Shown piece after piece: positions 50,159 through 58,352 of a DNA stretch of 64,000 nt; position 1 is the stretch's first letter; each line of letters opens with the position of its first letter. This stretch comes from Chloranthus sessilifolius. Lineage: Eukaryota; Streptophyta; Magnoliopsida; Chloranthales; Chloranthaceae. Position numbers and translations under genes: made by a program. The stretch lies in the NCBI GenBank assembly GCA_021018995.1, contig CM037593.1, forward strand, positions 7,282,088-7,346,087, read 5' to 3'. The notes below the pieces were generated by a model. That model searched no databases and was not told the origin of the DNA. It saw only the letters and a program-made list of their open reading frames with translations.

Positions 50159-52661
50159 TCTTCCTCTTCCTCCTTTCTTTCACCTAACCATAACTCTACC
50201 GATCTAACCCATATTCACCCATATTCACCATCGCTAGAGTCAAGTTGGTATCAGAGGGAATGAATTGGGAATTTTCTATTATTGACTTCACTCGAGACTG
50301 TGTTGAAGTTAGCGTGGTCAACCTTTGTCCTCTGATTGGGATGAAACATACATCATCAGAATCGTCTCGCTCAGATCTACAACTTTGATAATGGCCTTTT
50401 TGGTATTTGAGTTGTATAAAGTCGATTTTCGAAGGGTTTTTAACTCAAGATCTAGGTGTCGATTTTCACAGATATTTTGTCAAAATTCACTTATGCTTCT
50501 TTGCCTAAGTGCCTTTTGTGGATTTAATCAAGTTTTGAGGTGATTAATCAAGTCTTCTCTATCGCATTTTCACACTCTATTCTCGGTTTTTTGGGTTTTC
50601 TGAGATCTTGCATCTAATGGTTCATAAACTTGCATGGGTTCATAAACTTGCATGGGTTTTCTGAGATTTTGCCCCCACTGTCTGTAGGTCACGGACGTCC
50701 GTGGGGCACTATGGACGTCCATGGGCGTCGCGCCGGAACTTCTAATTTTTGCGAAAATTTCATTTTTTTAGTGTTTTATTAGTATTAGAATTCTTTATTT
50801 CGAGTTTCACATTGGTAGCCTATATATTAAGGCTTGTAATGACTTTTTAATTAGTTGATTGAATATTTTGAATGCTTTTATGCTTGAATATTTTTTGCCT
50901 GAGATGGGTTTAGTGTGAGGCCAAGGGAGTGATTCCCAAAAGTTATCTGTTTATCTTTTCTATTATCTATCACTCTCTTCTTTGAATCTTTTACCTTATT
51001 GATCTCTGCTTGTTTTTCTAAATCCCAATCTATTGATTTAGATCCGAAACCCTAAACCTTTTATGAACCCTAAATCCATTGGAGCTAAAACCTTTTTCGA
51101 AACCATAACCTAAAATCAAACCATAAGCCTATTACAAACCATAAATCCCTTTCACAACCCAATTTGGAAACCGTGAATCTACATCGGATTGAAGACGAGC
51201 GCCTAAGCCTGGAAAAGCCAGAGTTCTATCTCTAGGCCGATCTCGCCTCAAATCTAAAAGTACTTGCGCATCAGATTGGACCCTATTTGGATCTCGTGTG
51301 ATCTACTCATCTCAATTCTCCAAACCCTAAGGTATTTAAGATAATTTTGCGATTAAACTTGAATTAATTTATTTAATTTCGGCAAATCCACATTAAAATT
51401 CATATTCACTCATTTTAGGGTCGTTGTCCCGCGTCACTAGGGTTCTCAAAAGTTCTGCAAATTCTATAAATTAAACCTAATGCCTATATTTATAATACTT
51501 TAAGGCTTCCTATTTAAGATCTAACTCTATTTAGAATTTCTTACATAGGTCTTAAGCGATTCTATGGGCCTTTAAAATTACTAACGGACCTTACTAATGG
51601 GTTATAACTATTCTAATTGGCTTTGTTAGCTTACTAACACATTTTAAGGTCCATTAACCATTACTAATGGCACACCAAAGTTACTAATTATTTAAAGACT
51701 TTTGAGGTCTATTAATTAGATTAATTAATTATCCAGGGTCATTATTAAATAAATTAAACATTATTTTCATGTGCAACCACTAATTAAATGCATCAAATCA
51801 ATCAAACTAATAATAATTATAAATCTAGCAAATAATTAAGGTCCAATTAAACATGAAAATCGTGGTCGTTACATTGTCATCAATGTGGAAGATGCTACAT
51901 TTTTTTTGGAGGATTTTTTTATTTTTATTTAAATAACCTCAAAATACTAGATAATTTTTCCAATTTTATCCTTATGAGTTATCTTTACGAATTTTCCAGC
52001 TTCTTATTTGTAGGTATTTATGAGAAATTCGCAAATGCTTTTGCAATCGCTGTCCAGAATTTGCAAGTTGGTAATGGCCTAGTGGAAGGTGTAGCCCAGG
52101 TATTAGATCCTTTCCCCATACTACCTATCAAATTCTGTAAGGATTACATTATATGCTATCATGATTGAATTTACCAGATATTAGTGAATGGATGTGTAAA
52201 ATTTATCGGTTGACATAAAGTAAACTTTACTGCATTATCACCCTCAGTATGTGATATTTCTGTTCATTTTCATTCCATTTACACATACATCTGATCTGTT
52301 TTTTTACGTTAATAAGCTGGACTACACTAACACGTTTTATTTATTGAATGATGATCAAGTACTTGACTTTCAGGGTGTATGGTGATTGAATTGTTTTCTT
52401 TTTGCAGGGTCCTCTAATTAATGAACCTGCTGTACAGAAGGTTGTGATTATGCTTTTCATTTTGTCATTCTATATGTTAAAGATATAATGTAATATATTT
52501 TTTCTTGAAAAATAAGGATAAAAACCTTCAAAATAGTTTCTTGAAAACTGGGTATTCATTGAGAAAGCTTATGTCATTCTTTAGTCATTTATATGGAAAT
52601 CCTTATTGATTGGGATCTTCTTTTACAGGTTGAATCATTTGTTCAAGATGCCATCTCAAGG
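25168..52661 (+). CDS. ALDH5F1: succinate-semialdehyde dehydrogenase gene, internal part (7 exons)
   Basis: Seven exons join in phase to give 147 codons matching the middle of plant SSADH, the mitochondrial enzyme that oxidises succinic semialdehyde to succinate with NAD+ in the GABA shunt. In order they give the [12 protein letters not shown] segment, the cofactor-binding [14 protein letters not shown] segment and the catalytic-Glu motif [10 protein letters not shown]. Next come the catalytic-Cys motif [11 protein letters not shown], a helix region ([19 protein letters not shown]), [11 protein letters not shown] and [11 protein letters not shown]. No stop or frameshift occurs in any exon, and all junctions are GT-AG. 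Introns are 105, 8206, 8180, 10066, 308 and 188 bp, and the last visible one exceeds 11.3 kb. The N-terminal part (about 245 residues) and the C-terminal part (about 130 residues) are not seen. The large introns are filled with transposons, which may slow or alter transcription. Confidence 0.9.
25339..25416 (+). CDS. ALDH5F1: SSADH exon b
   Basis: 26 codons, phase 0, beginning [20 protein letters not shown] and ending AKTVKK. The FTGSTAVG segment is the Rossmann-fold cofactor loop conserved in aldehyde dehydrogenases. The intron before it is only 105 bp. Confidence 0.95.
26041..26280 (-). repeat. antisense Copia LTR with primer-binding site
   Basis: GCTCTGATTCCAAG at 26042-26055 is the complement of a Met-type primer-binding site with one change. 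The adjoining 26056-26280, read on minus, starts TGTTAGATATGTCGGGGTG like a Copia LTR. No internal coding region remains, so it is a truncated element in the large SSADH intron. Confidence 0.65.
26741..27010 (+). repeat. Copia-type LTR fragment
   Basis: TGTTAGAGATGTAATGTATA begins a segment with a TATA-like region, a CT/TCC-rich leader (26925-26960) and AAACCCTAAATGGGTATTTG. This layout matches the Copia LTR and leader at 36.7 kb (AAACCCTAAATGAGCATTTC). Ends were not fixed. Confidence 0.5.
27120..27932 (+). mobile_element. 5'-truncated LINE (L1-type) fragment
   Basis: 27385-27753 encodes the C-terminal zf-RVT region of an L1-like ORF2: [20 protein letters not shown], then [27 protein letters not shown] and [11 protein letters not shown] 3' tail follows, with the ending TTGCTGATAAAAAAAAG near 27930. 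RT and endonuclease are missing, as is normal for 5'-truncated L1 copies. Confidence 0.8.
28067..28600 (+). repeat. possible Gypsy LTR fragment
   Basis: TGTGACGTCCCTGATTTCAA at 28067 resembles the TGTGACG(C/T)CCC start of many plant Gypsy LTRs. No partner, target repeat or coding region was identified, so this is tentative. Confidence 0.35.
28949..29015. repeat. TA microsatellite
   Basis: About 33 uninterrupted TA dinucleotides. No coding meaning should be attached to frames that cross it. Confidence 0.97.
29400..31177 (-). repeat. antisense LTR-like segment, boundaries uncertain
   Basis: The right end reads TGTAGCGACCGGATTTTTAT on the minus strand at 31177. This is close to the TGTAACGAC starts at 39751 (plus) and 51873 (minus). 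Inside are GATCGAA-type palindromes (30021-30085) and a CT run (30702-30727). The left end and any coding part could not be found. Confidence 0.4.
31270..32900 (+). pseudogene. RTE-type non-LTR retrotransposon, reverse transcriptase remnant
   Basis: 31473-31823 encodes [20 protein letters not shown], then [20 protein letters not shown] and [12 protein letters not shown]. The order then continues in broken frames through SENQFGF-, [13 protein letters not shown], [13 protein letters not shown] and LESKG-like segments to 32433-32702 ([26 protein letters not shown]). This is the typical RTE-clade RT of plants. In the region where the catalytic (F/Y)ADD would be (about 32235-32260) the sequence is too damaged to read it. 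At least ten stops make it inactive. Confidence 0.75.
33061..33250. repeat. 95-bp tandem duplication
   Basis: TGCCTTATTTGGAGTGGAG through TTTTCCTTGTAATATTTT occurs at 33061-33155 and 33156-33250 with a few differences. It lies 3' of the RTE remnant, close to exon c. Confidence 0.85.
33623..33700 (+). CDS. ALDH5F1: SSADH exon c (catalytic glutamate)
   Basis: 26 codons, phase 0: [20 protein letters not shown] then VAVKGC. The Glu in LELGG is the general base of the aldehyde dehydrogenase family. The donor is a consensus GTAAGT. Confidence 0.95.
34691..35120. mobile_element. fold-back MITE (~430 bp inverted repeat)
   Basis: The two halves are imperfect reverse complements over nearly their whole length. 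Left blocks GCTGAAAACTATTGACTTC, GTCCGAATCTTCCACACAAA and GAGACCATGGGCATACCATC pair with right-arm complements ACTGAAAACCATTGACTGC, GTCCCAATCTTTCACACAAT and GAGACCATAGGCGTACCATC. The centre is near 34905. No coding sequence is present. It lies inside the 8.2-kb intron between exons c and d. Confidence 0.85.
36070..36658. mobile_element. hAT-like non-autonomous element
   Basis: The left end TAAGGCTG and the complement of the right end TAGGGATG fit the TAGGG(A/C)TG ends of plant hAT-type MITEs. The 8-bp flanks are TAGAGCAC (36062-36069) and AGGAGCAC (36659-36666), identical at 6 of 8 positions. The inside carries repeated CGGTTCGGTTTCGGTT motifs and their complements ACCGACCGAACC. It interrupts a Copia LTR. 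Confidence 0.65.
36667..36858 (+). repeat. Copia LTR end with primer-binding site
   Basis: A CT/CCTCC-rich leader and AAACCCTAAATGAGC are followed by TGGTATTAGAGCAGG (36844-36858), a Met-type primer-binding site with one change. The LTR continues to the left of the hAT-like insertion. Sequence from 36860 to about 38100 looks like a Copia leader without recognisable gag. Confidence 0.65.
38165..39750 (-). mobile_element. 5'-truncated L1-type LINE, ORF2 3' half
   Basis: On the minus strand, fragments follow L1 ORF2 order. A post-RT segment near 39650-39450 has the [18 protein letters not shown] pattern and [13 protein letters not shown]. It is followed by [50 protein letters not shown] and the zf-RVT motif [20 protein letters not shown]. 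Frameshifts separate them. The endonuclease and catalytic RT blocks are missing. The 5' end abuts the TGTAACGATCG start of an LTR at 39751. Confidence 0.8.
39751..40440 (+). repeat. LTR of the TGTAACGA family, sense copy
   Basis: It starts TGTAACGATCGATATTTTTT and shares an ordered set of blocks with the reverse complement of 51437-51874, for example TAGTTAATGGACCTTTAAGA and CTAATTAGAGTTAGA. No coding region or target repeat was identified, and the right boundary is approximate. Confidence 0.55.
40441..41880. other. intronic AT-rich sequence before SSADH exon d
   Basis: No gene or complete element was recognised. The last part has a polypyrimidine stretch and the acceptor TATATTGCAG used by exon d. 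Confidence 0.5.
41881..41947 (+). CDS. ALDH5F1: SSADH exon d (catalytic cysteine)
   Basis: 67 bases giving [22 protein letters not shown] and the first base of a Gly codon. GQTC holds the nucleophilic Cys. The second Cys two residues later forms the CVC pair that acts as a redox switch in human SSADH. The split Gly codon joins to GT at the start of exon e. Confidence 0.95.
43263..44543 (+). mobile_element. solo Gypsy LTR inside the LINE endonuclease
   Basis: A perfect target duplication GTCGG (43258-43262 and 44544-44548) brackets TGACGGGGAACGTC ... CATCCCGCGTCA. Outside it, the LINE codons run on in frame (GASV / SGSILVAW). It carries TTCGATCGATCGA palindromes (43320-43486) around an AT/TG microsatellite. 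It is itself interrupted by a small LINE copy at 43618-43928. Confidence 0.95.
43618..43928 (+). mobile_element. short 5'-truncated LINE copy inside the solo LTR
   Basis: A perfect 17-bp target duplication ATTAAGAACAAACATTG (43601-43617 and 43929-43945) flanks 311 bp. The insert starts in the last ORF2 codons ([18 protein letters not shown]), continues through an L1 3' tail and ends in an A-run. This is a textbook target-primed insertion and the youngest event in this stack. Confidence 0.95.
48140..48955. other. antisense LTR-like remnant right of the LINE
   Basis: The sequence to the left of the LINE (CTCGCACCAAACCCTAAACT at about 42870) and this stretch together resemble one antisense Gypsy LTR split by the LINE. 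No gene is visible, and boundaries were not found. Confidence 0.4.
48956..49263 (+). repeat. Copia-type LTR with primer-binding site
   Basis: TGTTAGGTTAATTGG starts an LTR with AATATAAAAGGAGGG as a TATA-like region, a CT-rich tract and a following TGGAATCAGAGCC (49251-49263), a Met-type primer-binding site with one change. A 41-bp tandem duplication (49072-49153) lies over the TATA-like region. Confidence 0.65.
49985..50258 (+). repeat. second Copia-type LTR end with primer-binding site
   Basis: A CT microsatellite (50115-50154), a CCT-rich leader and the primer-binding site TGGTATCAGAGGG (50246-50258) mark the 5' end of another Copia element. Its interior is absent. The left LTR border is uncertain. 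Confidence 0.6.
50618..50656. repeat. 18-bp tandem duplication
   Basis: TTCATAAACTTGCATGGG occurs twice in a row just before the truncated Gypsy LTR. Confidence 0.85.
50680..51436 (+). mobile_element. 5'-truncated Gypsy LTR
   Basis: It ends GTTGTCCCGCGTCA at 51436 like the other LTRs and carries the GTAGGTCACGGACGTCCGTG block also present in the solo LTR at 12761-13711. The first few hundred bases, including the coding start, are missing. No target duplication was found. Confidence 0.75.
51437..51874 (-). repeat. LTR of the TGTAACGA family, antisense copy
   Basis: On the minus strand it starts TGTAACGACCACGATTTTCA and shares ordered blocks with 39751-40440. The two copies are in opposite orientation about 11 kb apart, flanking SSADH exon d. 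Confidence 0.6.
52014..52099 (+). CDS. ALDH5F1: SSADH exon e
   Basis: It completes the Gly codon, then 28 codons run [20 protein letters not shown] then GLVEGVAQ. The acceptor is TTATTTGTAG and the donor GTATTAG. It sits 10.1 kb after exon d but in perfect phase. Confidence 0.93.
52408..52440 (+). CDS. ALDH5F1: SSADH exon f
   Basis: Eleven codons, [11 protein letters not shown], with acceptor TTTTTGCAG and donor GTTGTG. The family has GPLIN(D/E)xAVQK at this place. Confidence 0.93.
52629..52661 (+). CDS. ALDH5F1: SSADH exon g
   Basis: Eleven codons, [11 protein letters not shown], with acceptor TTTTACAG and a consensus donor GTAAGT. The next family segment (GAK...GG...) is not found in the remaining 11.3 kb. 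Confidence 0.92.
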
Positions 52662-52679
52662 GTAAGTTTTATCAGCCAT

Positions 52680-52969
52680 AGTTATTTTTTTTTAATCACT
52701 TTTGATCCAAAAAATATCATCTTATTGCTACCTTCAACATAAGCTCATATGGAAAAGGCTTGGCTTTTTACTCTACAATGCTACCTTCAATATTTAGGCT
52801 TGTATTAATGCAAGAATACTGTAGATAGAAAATCTCTCTCGCAGCCACCCATATAATTTAACGCACACCAACACTCCTTGGAGCATATGCATGCGCAGCT
52901 TGGCAGAAATGTCCTGAAGAAGCGTAAGCCAACGACCTTAGTAAGAATATTTGCTAACTATTGGGAGGA
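52680..52969 (-). pseudogene. Copia remnant: RNase H end and LTR start
   Basis: Read leftwards from 52969, an SSQ-LANILTKVVG-like segment is the end of a Copia RNase H. It is followed by a GGAGTG polypurine remnant and TGTTGGTGTGCGTTAAATTA, an LTR start. The upstream half of the same RNase H lies on the other side of the Gypsy F insertion (60715-60890). Confidence 0.7.
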
Positions 52970-52974
52970 GGATA

Positions 52975-53898
52975 TGACGGGAACGCCGACATTGTAGACA
53001 TCGGATATGGACCGTTTCACGTGTACCGACGTCGAAAGAAACGGAACGAAAATCAGAACCAGCCGTAAAGGACGAAATTTTCAGAGCCAGGCGTAAGGGG
53101 CGAAGACGAAATTTTCGTTCGATCGAATACGTATTTCGATTGAACAAAATTTTCGTTCGATTGAACACTTATTTCGATTGAATGACATTTCGTTCGATCG
53201 AATACTTATTTCGATCGAACGAAAATTCGCAAATTGAATTCTCTCGAATTCGAATTTGAAATATCAGGGTTAAAGTTGTCTTTTATTATTTAATTGTTTT
53301 AGGGCTTTCTTTTATTTTAAAACCTCCTATAGAAGGTCATTAAGAAAAACAATGTAATTAGTTTTTGATTAATGAAAGAGCTTATGCTTGTGTGCTTGAG
53401 ATGAGCCATTGTTGGAGAGCGATTCTTCTTCTTCTCGAGATGGGTTTGGTGTGAGGCCAAGGGAGCGATTTCCAAAGTTACCTTTTATCTTTTCTATCTC
53501 TATTTCCCTATTTTCTTTACCTAATTCAATCATTATTCCCTGAAAACCGTAACCGAATAGAAACCCTACTTCGATTCAACAACCCTAGATCCCATCAGAG
53601 CCATTAAACCTTCCACATCAAATATTCAGAGAAAACCAGTGATCCCATTATTGGATAGTGAGCGCCCTAATCTGGAAAAGCAAGAGTTCTACCTTTAGGC
53701 TGATCCCGCCTTAAAACTAACAGATCTAGCGCACGGATTGGACCCGATTCGAACCACAACTCGATTTGTCACAGGAAAACTACAAAATCCTAAGGTATTC
53801 GCTTTATTTTCCAGTTCATTGTTCAATATAATTTAAATTAATTTCGGTAAGTAATTAATTCATCGCACGCACGTAGTTTAGGGTTTTATCCTGCGTTA
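52975..53898 (+). repeat. 5' LTR of Gypsy F
   Basis: It starts TGACGGGAACGCCGACATTG and ends ATCCTGCGTTA. It contains about four TCG(A/T)T(C/T)GAA-rich units at 53113-53225 (TTTCGTTCGATCGAATAC type). The partner LTR has about one, which accounts for most of the 72-bp length difference. Confidence 0.9.
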
Positions 53899-54092
53899 GT
53901 TTTGGTATTAAAGCCTAAGTTCTAGGTTAGGGCATATTTGTGTGGCATTGAATTCATTGCACTTTAATTTCCATTGCATCTTATTTCTGTTTTAGCTTAA
54001 GTGTGCACATCCCGTGTTTGTCAAAAGGCCCATTCATTGTCAATTCATATTTGCATGCCATTCTAGAACCCGTCATTAGTGAGCGTATCACC

Positions 54093-55289
54093 ATGGACAT
54101 GAATGAGATTGCCAAGGCTCTTAACGGTATAAGGGCTGAATTAAAATCGATCAATGATCGAATGGTTGCCATAGAAACAGCCCAAAGGAACCTTGAAACG
54201 TCCAATGAGAGGTTGTTAGACTGAGTCAATCGGTTAGACGAGGGTGATGAGTTCTTCGACCCCCACCGTGAGCGTAATGGTCCACGTTTCGAATAAAATG
54301 GCTACCAACATAATCGGAATCGGAATCATAGAATGGATCATCATGGAGATGACTACGACCCGGAAGAGAAACTCCTTTAAAATGTCCGAGTTGAATTCTT
54401 AACTTTCAATGAAAGAATGGACCCTCAAGTCTTCCTCGATTGGTTATCCGATATGGACCAGTACTTTGAGTGGTTTGGCATAAGCGATGAAAGATGTGTT
54501 AGACTTGCCAAAATGAAGCTCATTAGCAAAGCCCGACTCTTTTGGGTCAACGTTGAGCGCATCAAAACGAATGCGGGTTATACTCCCATTACCCATTGGG
54601 AAGACATGAATGAGCGATTTGCATAGAAGTACATTCCTTTCTCGTACTACCATCGTCTCCTCGATCAATGGAAAAATCTGCGCCAAGGTAGTATGTCCAT
54701 GGCAAATTACATTGGCAAATTTGAAGAATTCATGATGAGAGCCGAAGTGTCCAAAGACTCTCAAGTCACTCTATCCAGATTTCACACCGGATTGAGGCTT
54801 GACTTACAAAAAGAGTTAGTCTCTCACCCTGTCAAGACACTCGTCGAATGTTATACCGTCGTTCAGGACTTTGAACGATATTTAAAAATGACAGTGGTTA
54901 GGCGATCTGATTTTCACACCAGTCAACCCCGTACCGGCGACGTGAGACTTAGTGTTGGAAACCCGCCTGCCAAACCCACACAATCCACATCTGCTAATGT
55001 GCAGTTTGACAAAGGCAAGGGTGTAGTCGGAGAGTCTTCGAAGAGTGATTCTCACGTCAAGTGTTATAAATGTCACGGTTTGGGATACTTTGCCGCCCAA
55101 TGCCCCACGAGAGACCCACAAAGGAATCTCTTCATCGAAGAAGAAGCAGAAGAGAGTGAGGGGGTTTATGAAGAAGAGGTCTTTGAGCCGAATGCCACAC
55201 CTAGTGATGAGGAAGGTGATGACATGGGTCGCGCTCTAGTTGTAAAGTGTGCCTTTGCACAATCTCAACGGGATGAAAAGGAGGATTGA
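54093..55289 (+). pseudogene. gag of Gypsy F
   Basis: The ATG at 54093 (ACCATGGAC context) begins MDMNEIAKALNGIRAELKSI. A stop follows after SNERLLD at 54222-54224. The gag domain resumes at 54417 (MDPQVFLDWLSDMDQYFEWF), has a TAG at 54624-54626, and runs 54693-55289 through MSMANYIGKFEEFMMRAEVS. The zinc knuckle reads CYKCHGLGYFAAQC, with Tyr where His is required, unlike the intact knuckles of elements C and D. An acidic tail follows (EEEAEESEGVYEEEVFE). Confidence 0.88.
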
Positions 55290-56120
55290 CGGAGGGAGAA
55301 CATCTTCCACACCTTTGCCACATGTGGGACAAAGAGTTATAGGGTTATCGTGGATAGCGGAAGTTGCACCAATGTGGTGTCAGAACATACCGTCACTCGC
55401 TTAGGGCTTACACCCGAAGCCCACCCGAGACCTTACAAAGTCACATTGGTTGACTCCTCATCCATTCCCGTGTCTCAAAGGTGTTGCATACCTATTCAAC
55501 TAGGTTCGTATGCGGACACCTTGTGGTGCGATGTGGTGCCGATGGATGTGGGCCACATTATCTTAGGGAGGCCATGGCTCTATGATTTGAACATAACCAT
55601 TTTTGGTCGATCTAATATTTGCACGTTCAATTATAAGGGAAAGAAAATCACTCTTAACCCTTTGGCTCCCAAGGCACCATCAGTCAACAGAGTTGACAAG
55701 AAAGGAGGCCAATCTAAGGCCATCAGCATAGTGAGCCCTTCAGAGTTTGAAAGGGCATCGTTAGATGAGAGTGTAGTGTATGTCATCGTCACCATTGAAA
55801 GTACTCCTGAGTCGGCACGTGAGTACCCCAAGGTGGTCTAGTCAATCATGAATAAATTTGCGGATGTCTTCCCCGAAGACTTACCTAATGAGCTCCCTCC
55901 CATGCATGACATTCAACACGCAATCGACTTGGTTCCCGGATCTACAGTACCGAACCTGCCCCACTACAGGTTGAATCCAGTTGAGCATGCCATGTTGACT
56001 CGACAAGTCAATTAGGTCCTTCAGAAGGGGTTCATCCAAAAGAATCTGAGCTTATGTGTTGTACCCACATTACTCACTCTCAAGAAAGATGGTACATGGC
56101 GCATGTGTGTGGATAGCTGT
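55290..56120 (+). pseudogene. protease and RT start of Gypsy F
   Basis: The aspartic protease segment has the active site in VIVDSGSCTNVVSEHTVTRL (DSG) and later VGHIILGRPWLYDLN. It ends at a TAG near 55841. The RT start continues with KFADVFPEDLPNELPP, IDLVPGSTVPN and [13 protein letters not shown], where the solo LTR cuts it at 56120. Confidence 0.88.
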
Positions 56121-56336
56121 TGATGGGGACGCCGACATCGTAGACATAGGATATGGACCTTTTCGCGTGTACCGACGTCGGAAGAAGCGGAATGGAAATC
56201 AGGACTAGGCGAAAGATGAAATTTTAGCGATTTGGAGGAACACTACAAATTCGATCGATCGAATTGCATATTCGATCGATCGAAGTTCTATTTCGATTGA
56301 TTAAACTATGTCGACAACAAACACTAGTTCTGGAGT

Positions 56337-56383
<47 letters not shown>

Positions 56384-57240
56384 CGATCGAATTCCAGCGG
56401 CGATATATTGATATATATATGTTTCGATCGATCGAGTATAAATTCGATCGATCGATTGAAATTGCGCAGAGTAATTTTAATTTTAATTTCGAACTTGAGT
56501 TTTAAGGGCTTATTTGCATTTTATTTAGTATTTGTTTTAGGGTTTTCTTTTATTGTAAGACCTCCTATATAAGGTCTTTAAGAAAAACATTGTAATTAGT
56601 TTTTGATTAATGAATGAAAGAACTTTTGCTTGTGGAACTTTAGATGAGTTTCTTCCCGAGAGGGGTTTGGTGAGAAGCCAAGGGTGCGAAGCCCAAAATC
56701 TATTTTCCGAGAAGGGTTTGGTGTGAAGCCAAGGGTGCGAAGCCCAAAATCTATTTCCCGAAAAGGGTTTGGTGTGAAGCCCACAATCGATCCTCTTCTA
56801 TTTTATCCCTTTTAATCTATCTTCCCTGCTTTAAACCTAAAACCCTAAATCTGTCATACCTCTTTAAAACCCAAAATCCTAAAACCCTAGCTTTTCCCTA
56901 AGCCATTGAATCGATCTGATTCAACAACCGTAGCTTCCATCAGACTATTAAGCCCAACCGTGTCAAAATAACCAGAAAACCAGAGATTCCCTAAGCCTAA
57001 AAAAACCTAAGCCTAAAAAACCTAGAGTTCTATCTCTATGACCGATCCGCATCACTATTCTAACGGATCTAGCGCAAGGCGAAACCCTAGCCGAACCGAA
57101 CGTGATCTTTTCACCTGGAGAACTACGAACTCATGAGGCATTCGCTATATTCTCAAATTTATTGTTTAATTTAATTCAATTTAATTTCGGCAAGCAATTA
57201 ATCATTGCATTCACGTAGTTTAGGGTTTTGTCTTGCGTCA
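56121..57240 (+). mobile_element. solo Gypsy LTR inside the RT of Gypsy F
   Basis: It runs TGATGGGGACGCCGACATCG ... GTTTTGTCTTGCGTCA. The flanks GCTGT (56116-56120) and GTCGT (57241-57245) are a decayed target duplication. The RT sentence VDS / [13 protein letters not shown] continues across it. Its start encodes DIVDIGYGPFRVYRRRKKR, and it has TTCGATCGATCGAA palindromes and a TA microsatellite. It is a close relative of 23232-24340. Confidence 0.93.
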
Positions 57241-57245
57241 GTCGT

Positions 57246-58352
57246 GCAATTAATAAGATTACGGTTAAATATCGGTTTCCCATACCGAGGCTCGATGACA
57301 TGCTTGATATGATGGTTGGCGCTACTATCTTTTCCAAGATAGACCTTAAAAGTGGGTACTATTAGGTTCGTATTCGCCCTGGCGATGAATGGAAAACCGC
57401 CTTCAAGACCAAAGGCGGTCTTTATGAGTGGATGGTCATGCCTTTTGGGCTATCCAATACCCCGAGCACATTTATGAGGCTCATGACCCAAGTGTTGAGG
57501 CCATTCCTTCGCAAATTCCGTGTTGTATATTTTGATGACATCTTAATTTACAACCCAGACAAGGAACAACACATTATCCAGCTAAGGTTGGTTTGCTTAA
57601 CCTTGAGTGGAGAAAGGTTATACGCGAATCTCAAGAAGTGCACCTTCATGCAACAATCCGTTGTATTCTTTGGATTAATTGTCTCGATAGACGGGATGGT
57701 TGCGGACCCTTCAAAGGTTAAGGCCATTGTGGAGTGACCCGAACCTCAGAATATTCATGAAGTCCGTATCTTCCATGGCTTGGCCACATTTTATCTCCGT
57801 TTCATCTGAAACTTTAGCACCATTATGGCTCCCATCACCGATTGTATGAGAAAAGGGGAGTTTCTATGGAGCAAAGCCGCGACGAGTGCCTTTGCCGAAA
57901 TAAAAGAGAAAATGGTTACTGCACCTGTTATGCACCTACCAGACTTTTCTAAAGTCTTTAAAGTAGCATGTGACGCATCGGGTGTAGCTATAGGCGGAGT
58001 GCTGAGCCAAGAGGGCCACCCTGTCACCTATTTTAGTGAGAAACTTAATGAGGCAAAGCATAAATACTCCACCTATGACAAGGAGTTTTATGCGGTCATC
58101 CGATCTCTTTGGTATTGGAAACATTACCTGAGGATGCAGGAATTTGTGTTGTTTTCTGACCACGAAGTCTTACGTTTCCTTGCATCCCAGAAAAAGTTGA
58201 ACCCGAGGCACGCGAAGTGGGTCGAGTACCTTCAAAGGTTTACATTCATGTTGAAGCATAAGGCCGGTGCCGAGAACAAGGCAGCTGATGCGCTTAGTCG
58301 TCGAGTGGCGACTCTGCAGTCTATGAGCACCGAGGTCATCGGATTTGAGTAG
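57246..58352 (+). pseudogene. reverse transcriptase and RNase H of Gypsy F
   Basis: RT continues with [55 protein letters not shown] and the catalytic [11 protein letters not shown] near 57530. RNase H at 57825-58352 has FKVACDASGVAIGGVLSQEG, YDKEFYAVIRSLWYWKHYL, FVLFSDHEVLRFL and AADALSRR. Stops at 57363, 57735 and 57807 break the frame. Active-site residues of RT are still present. Confidence 0.9.

Noticed and set aside
53105..53230. CRISPR-like look of regularly spaced palindromic repeats
   Set aside because: The repeats are degenerate, lie inside a plant Gypsy LTR, have no unique spacers of fixed length and no cas genes. They are an LTR-internal array.
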